In this document: positions 9,201-16,241 of the stretch, piece by piece
How positions within the stretch are numbered: position 1 is the stretch's first letter
Layout of the letters: every line of letters begins with the position of its first letter
Source: Thalassolituus sp.
GTDB taxonomy: Bacteria; Pseudomonadota; Gammaproteobacteria; Pseudomonadales; Oceanobacteraceae
Direction of reading: 5' to 3'
Length of the DNA stretch: 33,298 bases
NCBI GenBank assembly: GCA_029212275.1
Contig: JARGOI010000002.1
Location: 1-33,298, forward strand
The notes under the pieces: model-generated
What the model saw: only the letters and a program-made list of their open reading frames with translations
The model's database searches: none
What the model was told of the DNA's origin: nothing
Made by a program: the position numbers and the translations under genes

Positions 9201-9736
9201 TTAAAACCAATATACGCAACGTCGATTACGAAATTTACCGCCGCGAAGTGGAAGCCACCCTCACTCCACTGTTTGCAACCAACCCGACATTGAAAAAGAT
9301 TCGGGCAGGTGAGCCGATTACCGAGCAGGAATTAAAAGACCTGAACGCCATGGTGCACACCAACAATAGCCGGGTGGATTTAAACCTGCTGACCGAATTT
9401 TTCCCCGATTCCGCCGTCGGCATAGACCAGCTGTTGCGCGCCATTATTGGCCTCGACCGTGATGCGATCGAAGCGCAATTCAGCGAATTTATTCAACAGC
9501 ACCATATTCACCTAAACAGCCTGCAACAGCGTTTTATCAGCTTGCTGAAAAGCGAAATCTGTCGCAGTGGCAGTATGACCGTAGAACGCCTGTACGAAGC
9601 CCCTTTCAGCCAGTTGCACCAAGATGGCATCGACGGCCTGTTCAAAGACGAACAAGCCAGCCTTATTGCCGGGTTTGTGGCGGGGTTTGCGATACAATCC
9701 GGCCAGCGCAAAGCATCGGCTGATACCAATCGCTGA
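6239..9736 (+). CDS. hsdR: Type I restriction enzyme, R (endonuclease and translocase) subunit
   Basis: A 1165-residue HsdR of the EcoAI/EcoEI style. Residues 1-135 form a DUF4145 (HEPN-related) domain with KVGNRAAHEG near 95-103. A coiled segment (about 145-215) follows. The nuclease has D271 and E286-A-K288 (IEAKR), a PD-(D/E)xK site. The helicase motor has Walker A GTGKTR at 402, DESH at 492, GLTATP, and motif VI QMVGRGTR at about 729. The C-terminal helical part, to 1165, binds the methylase core. It cuts DNA far from unmethylated sites after ATP-driven translocation. HsdM and HsdS follow, and all motifs are intact. It is separated from hsdM by 44 bases, so transcription is probably shared. 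The base composition is richer in GC than the flanking unknown genes. Confidence 0.95.
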   Translation: MTQVLLESTNFENLRPHWEDLANLAAHAEAYAHSDPQSALIKLRCFAEKLVGVVFDRYQIPSYSNESFIDRLNNHSFTSVVDRGIVDKLHAIRKVGNRAAHEGKFSKTDPLWLLKEAHILSSWLLITTGEGTDADLRPFKAPEQIKQPSNAELAKHQARLEQALEELEATKQAELKAQAENVRLQQELKAKDKALAEQQNSKALAQFQQGNQAAGNVLDYNEEETRRRMIDKDLYSAGWDIDLLNNGNTEQVSRELKVSGQPTATGIGYCDYVLWGDDGKPLAVIEAKRARESSQKGQQQAKLYADALEKEYGQRPVIFYTNGRDITLWNDARGEAPRKLYGYYAKASLEYMILQRSGHRDLLGTVIDVDIAGRDYQIEAITRICERYTAHHRKALVVQATGTGKTRVSIALSKRMIEAGWAKRVLFLCDRTELRKQAGKAYGDYLSEPVYVVGKTKKSDMTKARIYISTYPGMMNIMENFDVGYFDLIIADESHRSIYNVYGDLFKYFDAVQLGLTATPVEMISRSTSQLFGCDYKQPTANYPLEKAIEDRNLVPFKVVAHTTQFLREGIKGSNLSDEQIAQLEDQGIDPNTLDFDSKLIDKAIYNKDTKRAILRNLMENGLRLADGQTLGKSMIFARNIKHAELLYELFNEMYPDYAKDSAGNFCRVIHSKFDRAEDLIDDFKLNDGSASQVTIAISVDMLDTGIDVPEVLNLVFAKPVKSKVKFWQMVGRGTRLCIGLFGLNPDGSTRDKEKFLIFDHWGNFDYFNLDHDEEEQRPTKSLAQKLFEARLIFAEGALKQGAVQEFTAMVGLIKQDIDSLNDNTIAIRDNWKLKEQLANRELLIQFSPATKTALLEQMAPLMQWRNIQSEGEALRFDLDIVNAQYAQLLNRTKPQPKLIEDSRQPIQQKIRSMSMHLNQVRNKAATVAKLQQDDFWEEGSIETLEQARQDIRSVIHLRDKTVNPLPADVTPIIDIKEDKALYETTDVKTNIRNVDYEIYRREVEATLTPLFATNPTLKKIRAGEPITEQELKDLNAMVHTNNSRVDLNLLTEFFPDSAVGIDQLLRAIIGLDRDAIEAQFSEFIQQHHIHLNSLQQRFISLLKSEICRSGSMTVERLYEAPFSQLHQDGIDGLFKDEQASLIAGFVAGFAIQSGQRKASADTNR

Positions 9737-9780
9737 ACCATCAACCGATACACACACATTCAAGAGCATACGACCACACA

Positions 9781-11364
9781 ATGATTACCGGCCAACTAAA
9801 AAGCAAAATCGACAAACTGTGGGAAGAATTCTGGATTGGCGGCATCGCCAACCCACTGACCGTGATCGAACAGATCACCTTCTTGATGTACGCACGCCTG
9901 CTCGACATGAACGAAAGCAGCGACGAAAAACGCAGTCAGCGCACCGGCAAACCCTTCAAGCGCCGCTTTAACGACGACCAGCAACACCTGCGCTGGAATC
10001 AGCTGATTCATATCGAAAGCGCCGATAACCTGATGATCACAATCCGCGATGGGTTGTTCCCCTATTTTAAGGGTAGTGCCGCCAGCCAAGAAGGCAGCCT
10101 GTTCGCCGAATTTATGAAAGACGCCCAGATGATGGTGCAAAAGCCCTCCCTGCTGGTAAAAGCGGTAGAAATGGTCAACGACCTGCCATTAGACAAAAGC
10201 GACACCAAAGGCGATCTTTACGAATACCTGCTAAGCAAACTGACCACCGCCGGCATTAACGGTCAGTTCCGTACCCCGCGCCATATTATCCGCGCCATGA
10301 TCGACATGATGGACCCGCAAGCCACCGACCGCATCTGCGACCCAGCTTGCGGTACCGCCGGGTTTTTAAGCACCACCTACGAATTCATGATGGAGAAATA
10401 CTCCTCCGAAGACGGCACTTTGCGTACCACAGTGATTGATGAAAAAGGTGCCGAAGTGGAACAAGTGCTCTACACCGGCGACTTGCTGGGCGAACACCGA
10501 AGCCACATCGACACCGACATGTTTCACGGCTTTGACTTCGACGCCACCATGCTGCGCATCGCGGCCATGAACTTGGTGATGCATGGCGTCAGCGAGCCCG
10601 ATATTCATTATCAGGATACGTTGAGTCAACGATTTAAAGAACGCTTCCCCGGCGAGGCCGCAGATGGCTTCGATCTGATATTGGCCAACCCGCCGTTCAA
10701 AGGCAGCCTAGACGAAGACGACGTATCGCCCGATATTTTAAAAAAGGTCAAAACCAAAAAAACCGAACTACTGTTTATTGCCCTAATTTTGCGCATGCTT
10801 AAAATTGGTGGTCGTGCTGCTGTGATCGTGCCCGACGGCGTGCTGTTTGGCTCCAGCAAAGCGCACCAGCAACTTCGCACCGAACTTTTAGATAACAATC
10901 AGCTCGAAGGTATCCTCAGCCTGCCGTCCGGTGTGTTCAAACCCTATGCGGGCGTTAGCACCGCTATCATATTTTTTACCAAAGGTGGCCGCACCGATAA
11001 CGTCTGGTTCTACGATTTACAGGCCGATGGTTTTTCGCTTGATGACAAACGCACGCCATTAAAAGGTGAGGGCAGCAACGACCTGCCCGATGCAGTTGCC
11101 AAGTGGAAGCAATACCGCACTTTGGTAGAAACCAATGCCTCGAAAAAAACCATTGAAAAAGCCTTTGGCGATAAACACAAAAAAGCCTTCCTCATCAGTG
11201 CTGACGATATCCGCGCCAATAAATACGATCTGTCGATTAATCATTATAAAGAAGTCGTTTACGCAGAAGAAGTATATGAAGACCCGAAAGACATACTGAA
11301 AAAGCTGAAAGCGCTAGAAAACGACATACTGAACGATCTGGCTGAGCTGGAGAAAATGCTGTGA
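9781..11364 (+). CDS. hsdM: Type I DNA methyltransferase, M subunit (N6-adenine)
   Basis: A 527-residue HsdM with the helical N-terminal HsdM_N domain (about 5-150). The SAM-binding motif I DPACGTAGFL is at about 187. The amino-methylase motif NPPF (LANPPFKGS) at about 303 marks N6-adenine methylation. The C-terminal part ends in a helix that contacts HsdS. It methylates the host recognition sequence with HsdS and supplies the core of the restriction complex with HsdR. Its stop overlaps the hsdS start by four bases (GTGA), implying coupled translation. The length is normal and no motif is damaged. Its ribosome site is weak although the ATG is clear. Confidence 0.95.
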   Translation: MITGQLKSKIDKLWEEFWIGGIANPLTVIEQITFLMYARLLDMNESSDEKRSQRTGKPFKRRFNDDQQHLRWNQLIHIESADNLMITIRDGLFPYFKGSAASQEGSLFAEFMKDAQMMVQKPSLLVKAVEMVNDLPLDKSDTKGDLYEYLLSKLTTAGINGQFRTPRHIIRAMIDMMDPQATDRICDPACGTAGFLSTTYEFMMEKYSSEDGTLRTTVIDEKGAEVEQVLYTGDLLGEHRSHIDTDMFHGFDFDATMLRIAAMNLVMHGVSEPDIHYQDTLSQRFKERFPGEAADGFDLILANPPFKGSLDEDDVSPDILKKVKTKKTELLFIALILRMLKIGGRAAVIVPDGVLFGSSKAHQQLRTELLDNNQLEGILSLPSGVFKPYAGVSTAIIFFTKGGRTDNVWFYDLQADGFSLDDKRTPLKGEGSNDLPDAVAKWKQYRTLVETNASKKTIEKAFGDKHKKAFLISADDIRANKYDLSINHYKEVVYAEEVYEDPKDILKKLKALENDILNDLAELEKML

Positions 11365-12557
11365 GTTGGCCGTTGGTGAGTATTGGTGACTACGTTGAAA
11401 ATGTCTCGTCTTGGAATCCATTAAAGTCAGCAAGTCAGATCCCATTTTTTTATATTGATTTGAGTTCAGTTGATAAAGATAAAAAGGAGCTGGATCGAAA
11501 TAGTATCTCTAAGGTTTTGCCAAGTGAAGCGCCAAGCAGGGCTAGGCAATTAGTGAAGTCGGGAGATGTGCTAGTTGCAACTGTTCGACCAAATTTGAAT
11601 GGTGTCGCATTAGTCTCAGAAGAATATGAGGATGCTACTGCCTCGACTGGTTATTGCATTTTAAGGCCTAATATTAAGAAGTTAGATGGCCAATATCTCT
11701 ATTATTGGGTTCAGAATACGACCTTTGTAGCCGATATGATAGGAAAGGCTTCGGGTGCAAACTATCCTGCGGTGTCCGATAAAATAATAAAAGAAAGCAA
11801 AATTCCCCTTCCACCCTTAGCCGAACAACAACGCATCGCCGCCATCCTCGACGAAGCCGATGCCATCCGCCGCAAACGCCAACAAGCCATCCAGCTCGCC
11901 GACGATTTCCTACGCGCCGTGTTTCTGGATATGTTTGGTGATCCGGTGACGAACCCGAAGGGATGGGAGGTTTCTAGTCTTCGTGATTTGATTCATATGC
12001 AAGGTGGTTTTGCGTTCAAAAGTGGCGAATTTTCCGATTCAGGTATCCCAGTAGTAAAAATTGGCAATGCGAATAAGGTAGGTTTTACTACTAAGGAAAT
12101 CGCCTTTGTAATGCCGAAAAAACCTGAAAAGCTAGTTCAGTACGAGTTATATCCGGGTGATCTGTTAATGAGCCTAACTGGAACGGTTGGAAAGGACGAT
12201 TATGCAAACGTTACTGAGGTAACTGATCATTATGAAAAATATTATCTAAATCAACGAGTAGCAAGAATATCAATTAAATCAGAACGTATAAATAAGGAGT
12301 ATCTAAAATTTCTTCTGGCACATCCAAAATTGAAAGGTGAAATGACTAAAAACAACAGAGGTATTCGTCAGGCTAATATAAGTAACAGTGATATATACGA
12401 ACTAATGATCTCGGTGCCTGACACTGAAAGTTTGGAAAAATTTGAAAAGTTGGTCATGCGATCAAAAGACATTATTAATAATCTTAAAAAGTGCCCAGAT
12501 TTAGAGGCCAGTCTTTTTAGTGTCTTAAGCCAAAAAGCCTTCGCCGGAAAACTCTAA
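11361..12557 (+). CDS. hsdS: Type I specificity subunit S
   Basis: A 398-residue HsdS with two target-recognition domains. The first spans about 1-145 and the second about 190-385. They are joined by the conserved helical spacer PPLAEQQRIAAILDEADAIR and its continuation to FLDMFGDP. The C-terminus LFSVLSQKAFAGKL is the second conserved helix end. The two recognition domains are visibly AT-rich, while the spacer is GC-richer, as expected when these domains are exchanged between strains. It selects the bipartite DNA target for HsdM and HsdR. The start is GTG 11361 inside the end of hsdM. The recognition sequence cannot be predicted from the protein alone. Confidence 0.93.
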   Translation: MSWPLVSIGDYVENVSSWNPLKSASQIPFFYIDLSSVDKDKKELDRNSISKVLPSEAPSRARQLVKSGDVLVATVRPNLNGVALVSEEYEDATASTGYCILRPNIKKLDGQYLYYWVQNTTFVADMIGKASGANYPAVSDKIIKESKIPLPPLAEQQRIAAILDEADAIRRKRQQAIQLADDFLRAVFLDMFGDPVTNPKGWEVSSLRDLIHMQGGFAFKSGEFSDSGIPVVKIGNANKVGFTTKEIAFVMPKKPEKLVQYELYPGDLLMSLTGTVGKDDYANVTEVTDHYEKYYLNQRVARISIKSERINKEYLKFLLAHPKLKGEMTKNNRGIRQANISNSDIYELMISVPDTESLEKFEKLVMRSKDIINNLKKCPDLEASLFSVLSQKAFAGKL

Positions 12558-12577
12558 GCCAAAAAACAAGGACGTTT

Positions 12578-13573
12578 ATGCCACTCGATTTAAGCAATAC
12601 CTTGGTGATCGGTATATCGGCTACCGCCTTATTTGATATGAGTGCGTCGGATAAGAGTTTCCGTGAAACCTATGCGCATGATCCTGATACCGCCATTGCG
12701 ACGTATCGGGATTACATGCTCAAACACGAAAACGAGCCATTGAAGCCGGGAACTGGGTATCACCTAATTAAAGCTTTGCTGGATTTAAACCGCTACAAGG
12801 CGGCGGATGATCCATCTTCGCTAGTGGAGGTGGTTGTGATGTCGCGCAACAGCCCAGACACAGGCTTACAAGTGTTAAATACCATTCGCCACGACAGACT
12901 GAATATTACTCGTTCGGCTTTTACCGCAGGTGAATCGGTGGCCGATTATTTGGATGCATTTGATGTCGATTTATTTCTAACCACAAATGTAAAAGACGCA
13001 CAGCGAGTGATCGACTCAAAACAATGTGCTGCCGCTATTTTAAAAGACCCACCCAAAAACGCACCTGAAATTCCAGAAGGGCAAGTACGCATCGCTTTCG
13101 ATGGTGACGCTGTATTGTTTTCTGACGAAAGCGAGTTGGTTTATAAAACCCAAGGCATCGAAGCGTTTCATCTACAAGAAGACGCAAATCAAGATATTCC
13201 TATGGCCGAAGGGCCATACGCCAGCTTGCTAAGAAAACTATCCAAGCTGCAAGACCGCTTACCGATTCGAGTCGAATATTCACCGATTAGAATAGCCATC
13301 GTAACCGCTAGAAACAGCCCATCAGAAATGCGAGTTATAAAAACCCTACGCGCTTGGGGTATCTACGTTGACGAAGCCTTTTTCCTCGGTGGCGTCAGTA
13401 AAGACAAAGTATTAAAAGCTTTTAATCCGCACATCTTCTTTGATGATCAAGACGTGCACCTAGACGCCGCCGCTAATTTAGTACCCTCTGGCAAAGTGCC
13501 TTACTTGAGTAGCTCTGGGTTGTCCGAAAATTTGAGATTAGGTGAAAATAGAGAACAGGCCAACGAGGAATAG
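12578..13573 (+). CDS. 5'-nucleotidase of the cN-I type (PF06189-like)
   Basis: A 331-residue protein matching the cytosolic 5'-nucleotidase I family. It has an N-terminal ALFDMSASDK region, the EVVVMSRNSPDTGLQVLNTI segment, the HAD-type catalytic motif RIAFDGDAVLFSD (about 170), TARNSP near 246 and a C-terminal motif KAFNPHIFFDDQ. It hydrolyses nucleoside 5'-monophosphates. AAGGACG seven bases before the ATG supports the start, 20 bases after hsdS, so it reads as the last gene of the restriction operon. Why a nucleotidase travels with this operon is unknown; nucleotide depletion or processing of a signal nucleotide are possibilities. A truncated relative lies at 16390-16641 and is not a recent copy. 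Confidence 0.85.
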   Translation: MPLDLSNTLVIGISATALFDMSASDKSFRETYAHDPDTAIATYRDYMLKHENEPLKPGTGYHLIKALLDLNRYKAADDPSSLVEVVVMSRNSPDTGLQVLNTIRHDRLNITRSAFTAGESVADYLDAFDVDLFLTTNVKDAQRVIDSKQCAAAILKDPPKNAPEIPEGQVRIAFDGDAVLFSDESELVYKTQGIEAFHLQEDANQDIPMAEGPYASLLRKLSKLQDRLPIRVEYSPIRIAIVTARNSPSEMRVIKTLRAWGIYVDEAFFLGGVSKDKVLKAFNPHIFFDDQDVHLDAAANLVPSGKVPYLSSSGLSENLRLGENREQANEE

Positions 13574-13574
13574 T

Positions 13575-13682
13575 ATGTCAATTGCAATTTCACACAATGG
13601 TACTGACTTAATCCGGCTGAGAGAATGGTTTGTTAGTGGTCGCAAGACCATAAGCCTATGTAATATTCCGATGAAAAACTAG
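13575..13682 (+). CDS. Possible 35-residue small protein
   Basis: ATG 13575 follows the nucleotidase stop by one base and has GAGGA at 13565-13569 as ribosome site. The peptide begins MSIAISHNGTDLIRLREWF and ends NIPMKN. A perfect hairpin TGGTC-GCAA-GACCA (13637-13650) lies inside it with no T-run. It may be a translated tail gene or the remains of a longer reading frame. No homology is recognised. Confidence 0.35.
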   Translation: MSIAISHNGTDLIRLREWFVSGRKTISLCNIPMKN

Positions 13683-13774
13683 TCAGTCTGAAGCTATGAA
13701 AACTCGATTAGTTTTATTATTTATTAAACTCTAGACAACGATAGTCTTAAAGATATCTGATACAGGAATGGTTG

Positions 13775-14641
13775 ATGAAATTTGAAATAGGTGGAAAGGA
13801 AGATAGAAGGACTCTGACTTCTCAAGAAGAATACATTAGCTATCTACTACAAGAGTGCCGTCTAGGCGTTGACCTACTGCCGCTATTTAACGCTGTGTCT
13901 CCGAAAAATCTGCCTAGGCAGGTTAAGACAGTGCGCTTTGATCCGCCATTTGTTATGGCCTTGGTTGAGCGTGACGTTGACTCAGGATCTTTGTGTAACG
14001 ATGCCGTTGTTTTATTTAAGCCGATAGATATTAAAACAATCGCCATCGTTGGTTATTCAGAAGAACTGACTGCGCATGAAGTTGACTTGATTGGGTTGGT
14101 CGAGTTTTGTTTGCAAAAAGATATTGGAGTTGAGCTTGGAATCATTGAGATCACTGATACCGACAAAACGAATCTGTTTAAAAAAATAGAATCGCTCGAA
14201 ATCGAGTTAGAAAGCGCTCATGAGATTATTAAGCTTTTAATTAACGTTGCCAAAGATCTGGCCCAAGGCTCTGGCGAACAGTTGCAAGAGCAGGTGGTTG
14301 AAAGAGCAGCAGCGAACATGCTGGCTAATTCTGCGGCCTCAGAACTGGCCGCGTCAACAGAGGATGATCTCAGTGATATGCTTGGCTCGCCGCTCGGTGG
14401 CATCCTGCAACGTGACATCCATGACGAAATCTCGCAGCAGATTGCCAAACTCAATAAGCTAGATCAATTAGCTCTAAGCCTATGTGAGCCAGAAGATGTT
14501 TTAGAGATCTGGGTAGAAGATCAGTTTTGTTCTTTCCCTACGCCAATATATTCGACAGATATAGAGCTTTCTTGTGAGCAGCTGATTGATGACATGGCAA
14601 GAGAAGTGGAAAACATAATTCATCAGGAATCGGATAACTAA
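13775..14641 (+). CDS. Unrecognised acidic 288-residue protein
   Basis: I do not recognise this protein. It begins MKFEIGGKEDRRTLTSQEEY. Its first 130 residues look alpha/beta (VKTVRFDPPFVMALVERDV, VLFKPIDIKTIAIVGYSEE). A predicted coiled helix with heptad-like spacing (KKIESLEIELESAHEIIKLL) spans roughly 130-155, followed by an alanine-rich helical region and an acidic C-terminus. It has no signal peptide, membrane segment or nuclease motif that I can see. The start is ATG 13775 with AGGA at 13764-13767; TTG 13772 is possible. A gap of about 200 bases separates it from the nucleotidase, so it may have its own promoter. It lies between the two defence modules and could be a regulator, scaffold or accessory protein. 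Confidence 0.7.
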   Translation: MKFEIGGKEDRRTLTSQEEYISYLLQECRLGVDLLPLFNAVSPKNLPRQVKTVRFDPPFVMALVERDVDSGSLCNDAVVLFKPIDIKTIAIVGYSEELTAHEVDLIGLVEFCLQKDIGVELGIIEITDTDKTNLFKKIESLEIELESAHEIIKLLINVAKDLAQGSGEQLQEQVVERAAANMLANSAASELAASTEDDLSDMLGSPLGGILQRDIHDEISQQIAKLNKLDQLALSLCEPEDVLEIWVEDQFCSFPTPIYSTDIELSCEQLIDDMAREVENIIHQESDN

Positions 14642-14693
14642 AAGTTGGCTGATAATCTGCCATTCTCAAGGGATTTATATTAAGGAATTTGGT

Positions 14694-14828
14694 TTGTCAC
14701 TACGTATTACACATGTATGTCACTCTATTTATGAACTGACCGGTTCGAAACTGACCGGGAAAAGTGCCGTTGGCAGTTTTGGCTTTGTATTAGGGATGAT
14801 ATTTCTGCAGCGACCAATAAAAAAATAA
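14694..14828 (+). CDS. Possible 44-residue small protein with TTG start
   Basis: TTG 14694 has AAGGA at 14682-14686 seven bases upstream. It opens a 44-codon frame that ends in a glycine/phenylalanine-rich hydrophobic stretch (GSFGFVLGMIFLQRP) and two lysines, like a short membrane peptide. The direct repeat CTGACCGG occurs twice inside it. It could equally be chance. Nothing is recognised. Confidence 0.25.
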   Translation: MSLRITHVCHSIYELTGSKLTGKSAVGSFGFVLGMIFLQRPIKK

Positions 14829-14851
14829 CCTGGGTCGAATCCCTCTGGTGT

Positions 14852-15046
14852 TCAAATTCTTTTTACTGAAAAATGACCAAAGCAATAAAAGTAGAACCAC
14901 TGACGAATGCTTGTTACTTCGCCAAAGATTCTTACTTTATGTTGAGGGGGGTATTCTTCGACGATGTAATAATTACCGTCATCTTTTTGTTCAATATACT
15001 TGTTAGTTAAACGTTCTAGGACTTGTTGCTGGTGGTAGGTCTTCAT
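14852..15046 (-). CDS. Possible small hypothetical protein, 64 residues
   Basis: On the minus strand an ATG at 15046 opens a frame beginning MKTYHQQQVLERLTNKYI and containing DDGNYYIVEEYPPQHKVRIFGE, which looks protein-like. GGGGA stands nine bases upstream. The frame can be extended upstream to 15085 by a hydrophobic segment. No family is recognised. It is the only sizeable minus-strand frame in the joining region without a gene opposite. Confidence 0.35.
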   Translation of the reverse strand: MKTYHQQQVLERLTNKYIEQKDDGNYYIVEEYPPQHKVRIFGEVTSIRQWFYFYCFGHFSVKRI

Positions 15047-15309
15047 AAGGTAATATCCCCATAATAGAAATAAGAAAGACACCAATAGCTATCGCTGTAG
15101 TGCATTATTATGGGTTAGGTTCTTTACTAATTACCTATGTTAAACGAATTCGATGACTTGTAAACAACTATCCCAATAAGAATGGTTACTGTGTTGAGAG
15201 TGAGTGTTATACAAAAGGGGTGCTGCCTATAAGAACAACATAGCAAATATTAAGTAGCAATATTTCAAGTTAGTTCTAAAAGTTAGCTCTAAGATTTGTA
15301 AAAGTCTTG

Positions 15310-15365
15310 TTCAGCAGTTCAGCAGTTCAGCAGTTCAGCAGTTCTGTAGTTCAACAGTTCAACAA
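15310..15365. repeat. Seven tandem 8-bp units (TTCAGCAG)
   Basis: TTCAGCAG is repeated four times exactly (15310-15341) and then three times in variant form (TTCTGTAG, TTCAACAG, TTCAACAA). No spacers separate the units, so it is not CRISPR. The array may be a slippage repeat or a short iteron-like array; a perfect DnaA box lies 220 bases downstream. Confidence 0.85.
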
Positions 15366-15585
15366 ATCTCGTGAGCTTTCTGTCACATCACAAGACTTCA
15401 AAATAGAACAAAACGGAGTTCTAAAATCGCAGTTAGGCTAATTTAGACTGAGTTACGCGAAGTTGCATGATTATGTAACCGATAACATTGTCAAAATAAA
15501 ATAATCGACTCAAATCAGGCTTTCAATGGCGCCGCCCCAGGCATTGTCTAGATCAATAACATCTGTCCAATTTATGTGCACAGGT

Positions 15586-15594
15586 TTATCCACA
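15586..15594 (+). promoter_or_regulatory. Perfect DnaA box
   Basis: TTATCCACA matches the strong E. coli DnaA box exactly. A one-mismatch copy (TTATCCACT) occurs at 16202-16210. Isolated 9-mers occur by chance, but here it sits in a non-coding stretch with tandem repeats and hairpins. It could mark a replicon relic. Confidence 0.4.
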
Positions 15595-15690
15595 AGAAAA
15601 GTGTTCAATACACAAAATCTAGGGTTGAATTCATAAGGTTAGCGCATTATCTTGATGTGTAGATACAACTTGAGGCGTCGAAATTGAAAC

Positions 15691-15724
15691 CAAAAAAAGC
15701 CCCAACCTTATTAAGGAAGGGGCT
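15691..15724 (-). terminator. Rho-independent terminator on the minus strand
   Basis: AGCCCC (15698-15703) and GGGGCT (15719-15724) pair, with an inner CCTT/AAGG pair and a tiny loop. On the minus strand the hairpin is followed by seven T residues (complement of 15692-15698). It would end a leftward transcript. No protein gene on the minus strand precedes it, but the structured 142-base element does. Confidence 0.75.
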
Positions 15725-15758
15725 GTTACATGACATAGATTTATAGAAAGAAAGCCTT

Positions 15759-15900
15759 GTGCTACCGCAGGCGATCAATCAACCAATGCCAGATAACCTT
15801 CACAAGTAAACTGTATCATTGGTTGATAGAGAGATGAAAGTGTAAATTTGTACAGTTTTAACTGTCACGCTTTCTATCATCTCAAAAAAGTCGGTAGCAC
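15759..15900. ncRNA. Candidate structured RNA: three-way junction
   Basis: Three nested stems can be drawn by eye. P1 pairs GTGCTACCG (15759-15767) with CGGTAGCAC (15892-15900). Inside it, P2 pairs ATCAACCAATG (15778-15788) with CATTGGTTGAT (15817-15827), 11 perfect pairs. P3 pairs GAGATGA (15831-15837) with TCATCTC (15877-15883), GTG (15840-15842) with CAC (15866-15868), and an inner ACAGTT/AACTGT hairpin (15852-15865). Joining strands are 10, 3 and 8 bases. The strand is uncertain. On the minus strand it would be followed after about 35 bases by the terminator at 15691, giving an sRNA of roughly 210 bases. On the plus strand it would be the leader of the 33-residue ORF at 15927. No clear promoter was found. 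It may also be a DNA hairpin origin of a single-stranded element. Confidence 0.5.
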
Positions 15901-15926
15901 CCTTTACTAAGGAAAGGAGAAAACTC

Positions 15927-16028
15927 ATGGCTAGAAACCATGTAGGTTTTCGAATGCTGCTACCGCTTTTTAAGCGCGTAGTACTCTATTCGATTTACCT
16001 ACTAGTAAGAAAATTATTTAATACTTAA
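15927..16028 (+). CDS. Small hydrophobic-basic protein, 33 residues
   Basis: ATG 15927 has an excellent ribosome site, AAGGAGA at 15914-15920. The peptide starts MARNHVGFRMLLPLFKRV and continues with a hydrophobic stretch (VVLYSIYLLV) before RKLFNT. It could form one membrane helix flanked by positive charges, like a small membrane peptide or type I toxin. It follows the structured element directly, suggesting control by that RNA. No homologue is recognised. Confidence 0.5.
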   Translation: MARNHVGFRMLLPLFKRVVLYSIYLLVRKLFNT

Positions 16029-16044
16029 CTACAGGTAAATGCTA

Positions 16045-16152
16045 ATGTATTTCCACAAAATTAAGAATGTAAAAGTCCGTGCTTACTTCCGCACCGTTCG
16101 CGGTGTGTTGCAATCAGTACGTAAACATAAACGATCTTCACCTAGAAGATAA
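16045..16152 (+). CDS. Small very basic protein, 35 residues
   Basis: ATG 16045 lies 16 bases after the previous small ORF, with AGGT nearby as a weak ribosome site. The peptide begins MYFHKIKNVKVRAYFRTV and ends HKRSSPRR. It has many arginine and lysine residues and almost no acidic ones, so nucleic-acid or membrane binding is plausible. A GC-rich hairpin follows immediately. It may form an operon with the 33-residue ORF. Confidence 0.45.
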   Translation: MYFHKIKNVKVRAYFRTVRGVLQSVRKHKRSSPRR

Positions 16153-16160
16153 CTGAAGGT

Positions 16161-16176
16161 GCCCCAGCAATGGGGC
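16161..16176 (+). terminator. Terminator-like hairpin after the two small ORFs
   Basis: GCCCCA-GCAA-TGGGGC forms a perfect six-pair stem with a GNRA-type loop, and flanking GAAG/CTTC can extend it. The following sequence is only moderately T-rich, so termination may be weak. Its place directly behind the small ORFs supports them being transcribed rightward. Confidence 0.5.
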
Positions 16177-16241
16177 TTCCTACTGTTTGCTTTAGAGCTG
16201 TTTATCCACTGAGATGGGAGGACTTTGATTTACTTTAGAAT

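Larger units (their letters stand above)
15047..15690. other. Gene-poor AT-rich spacer with repeats
   Basis: No convincing gene of normal size lies here. The stretch is AT-rich. It holds a short inverted repeat AAATATT/AATATTT near 15245, the seven-unit tandem repeat at 15310, a DnaA box at 15586 and a possible sigma-70 promoter (TTGAAT 15625-15630, 17-base spacer, TATCTT 15648-15653) pointing right. Confidence 0.5.

Noticed and set aside
13637..13650. Hairpin TGGTC-GCAA-GACCA as terminator of the restriction operon
   Set aside because: No T-run follows and the stem is only five pairs; it may be a pause or an mRNA end structure but is not supported as a terminator.
15310..15365. CRISPR-like array
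   Set aside because: The 8-bp units are directly adjacent with no spacers, and no cas genes are present.
15691..15900. Retron ncRNA
   Set aside because: No reverse transcriptase gene is present in the window and no msr/msd branching guanosine layout is evident.
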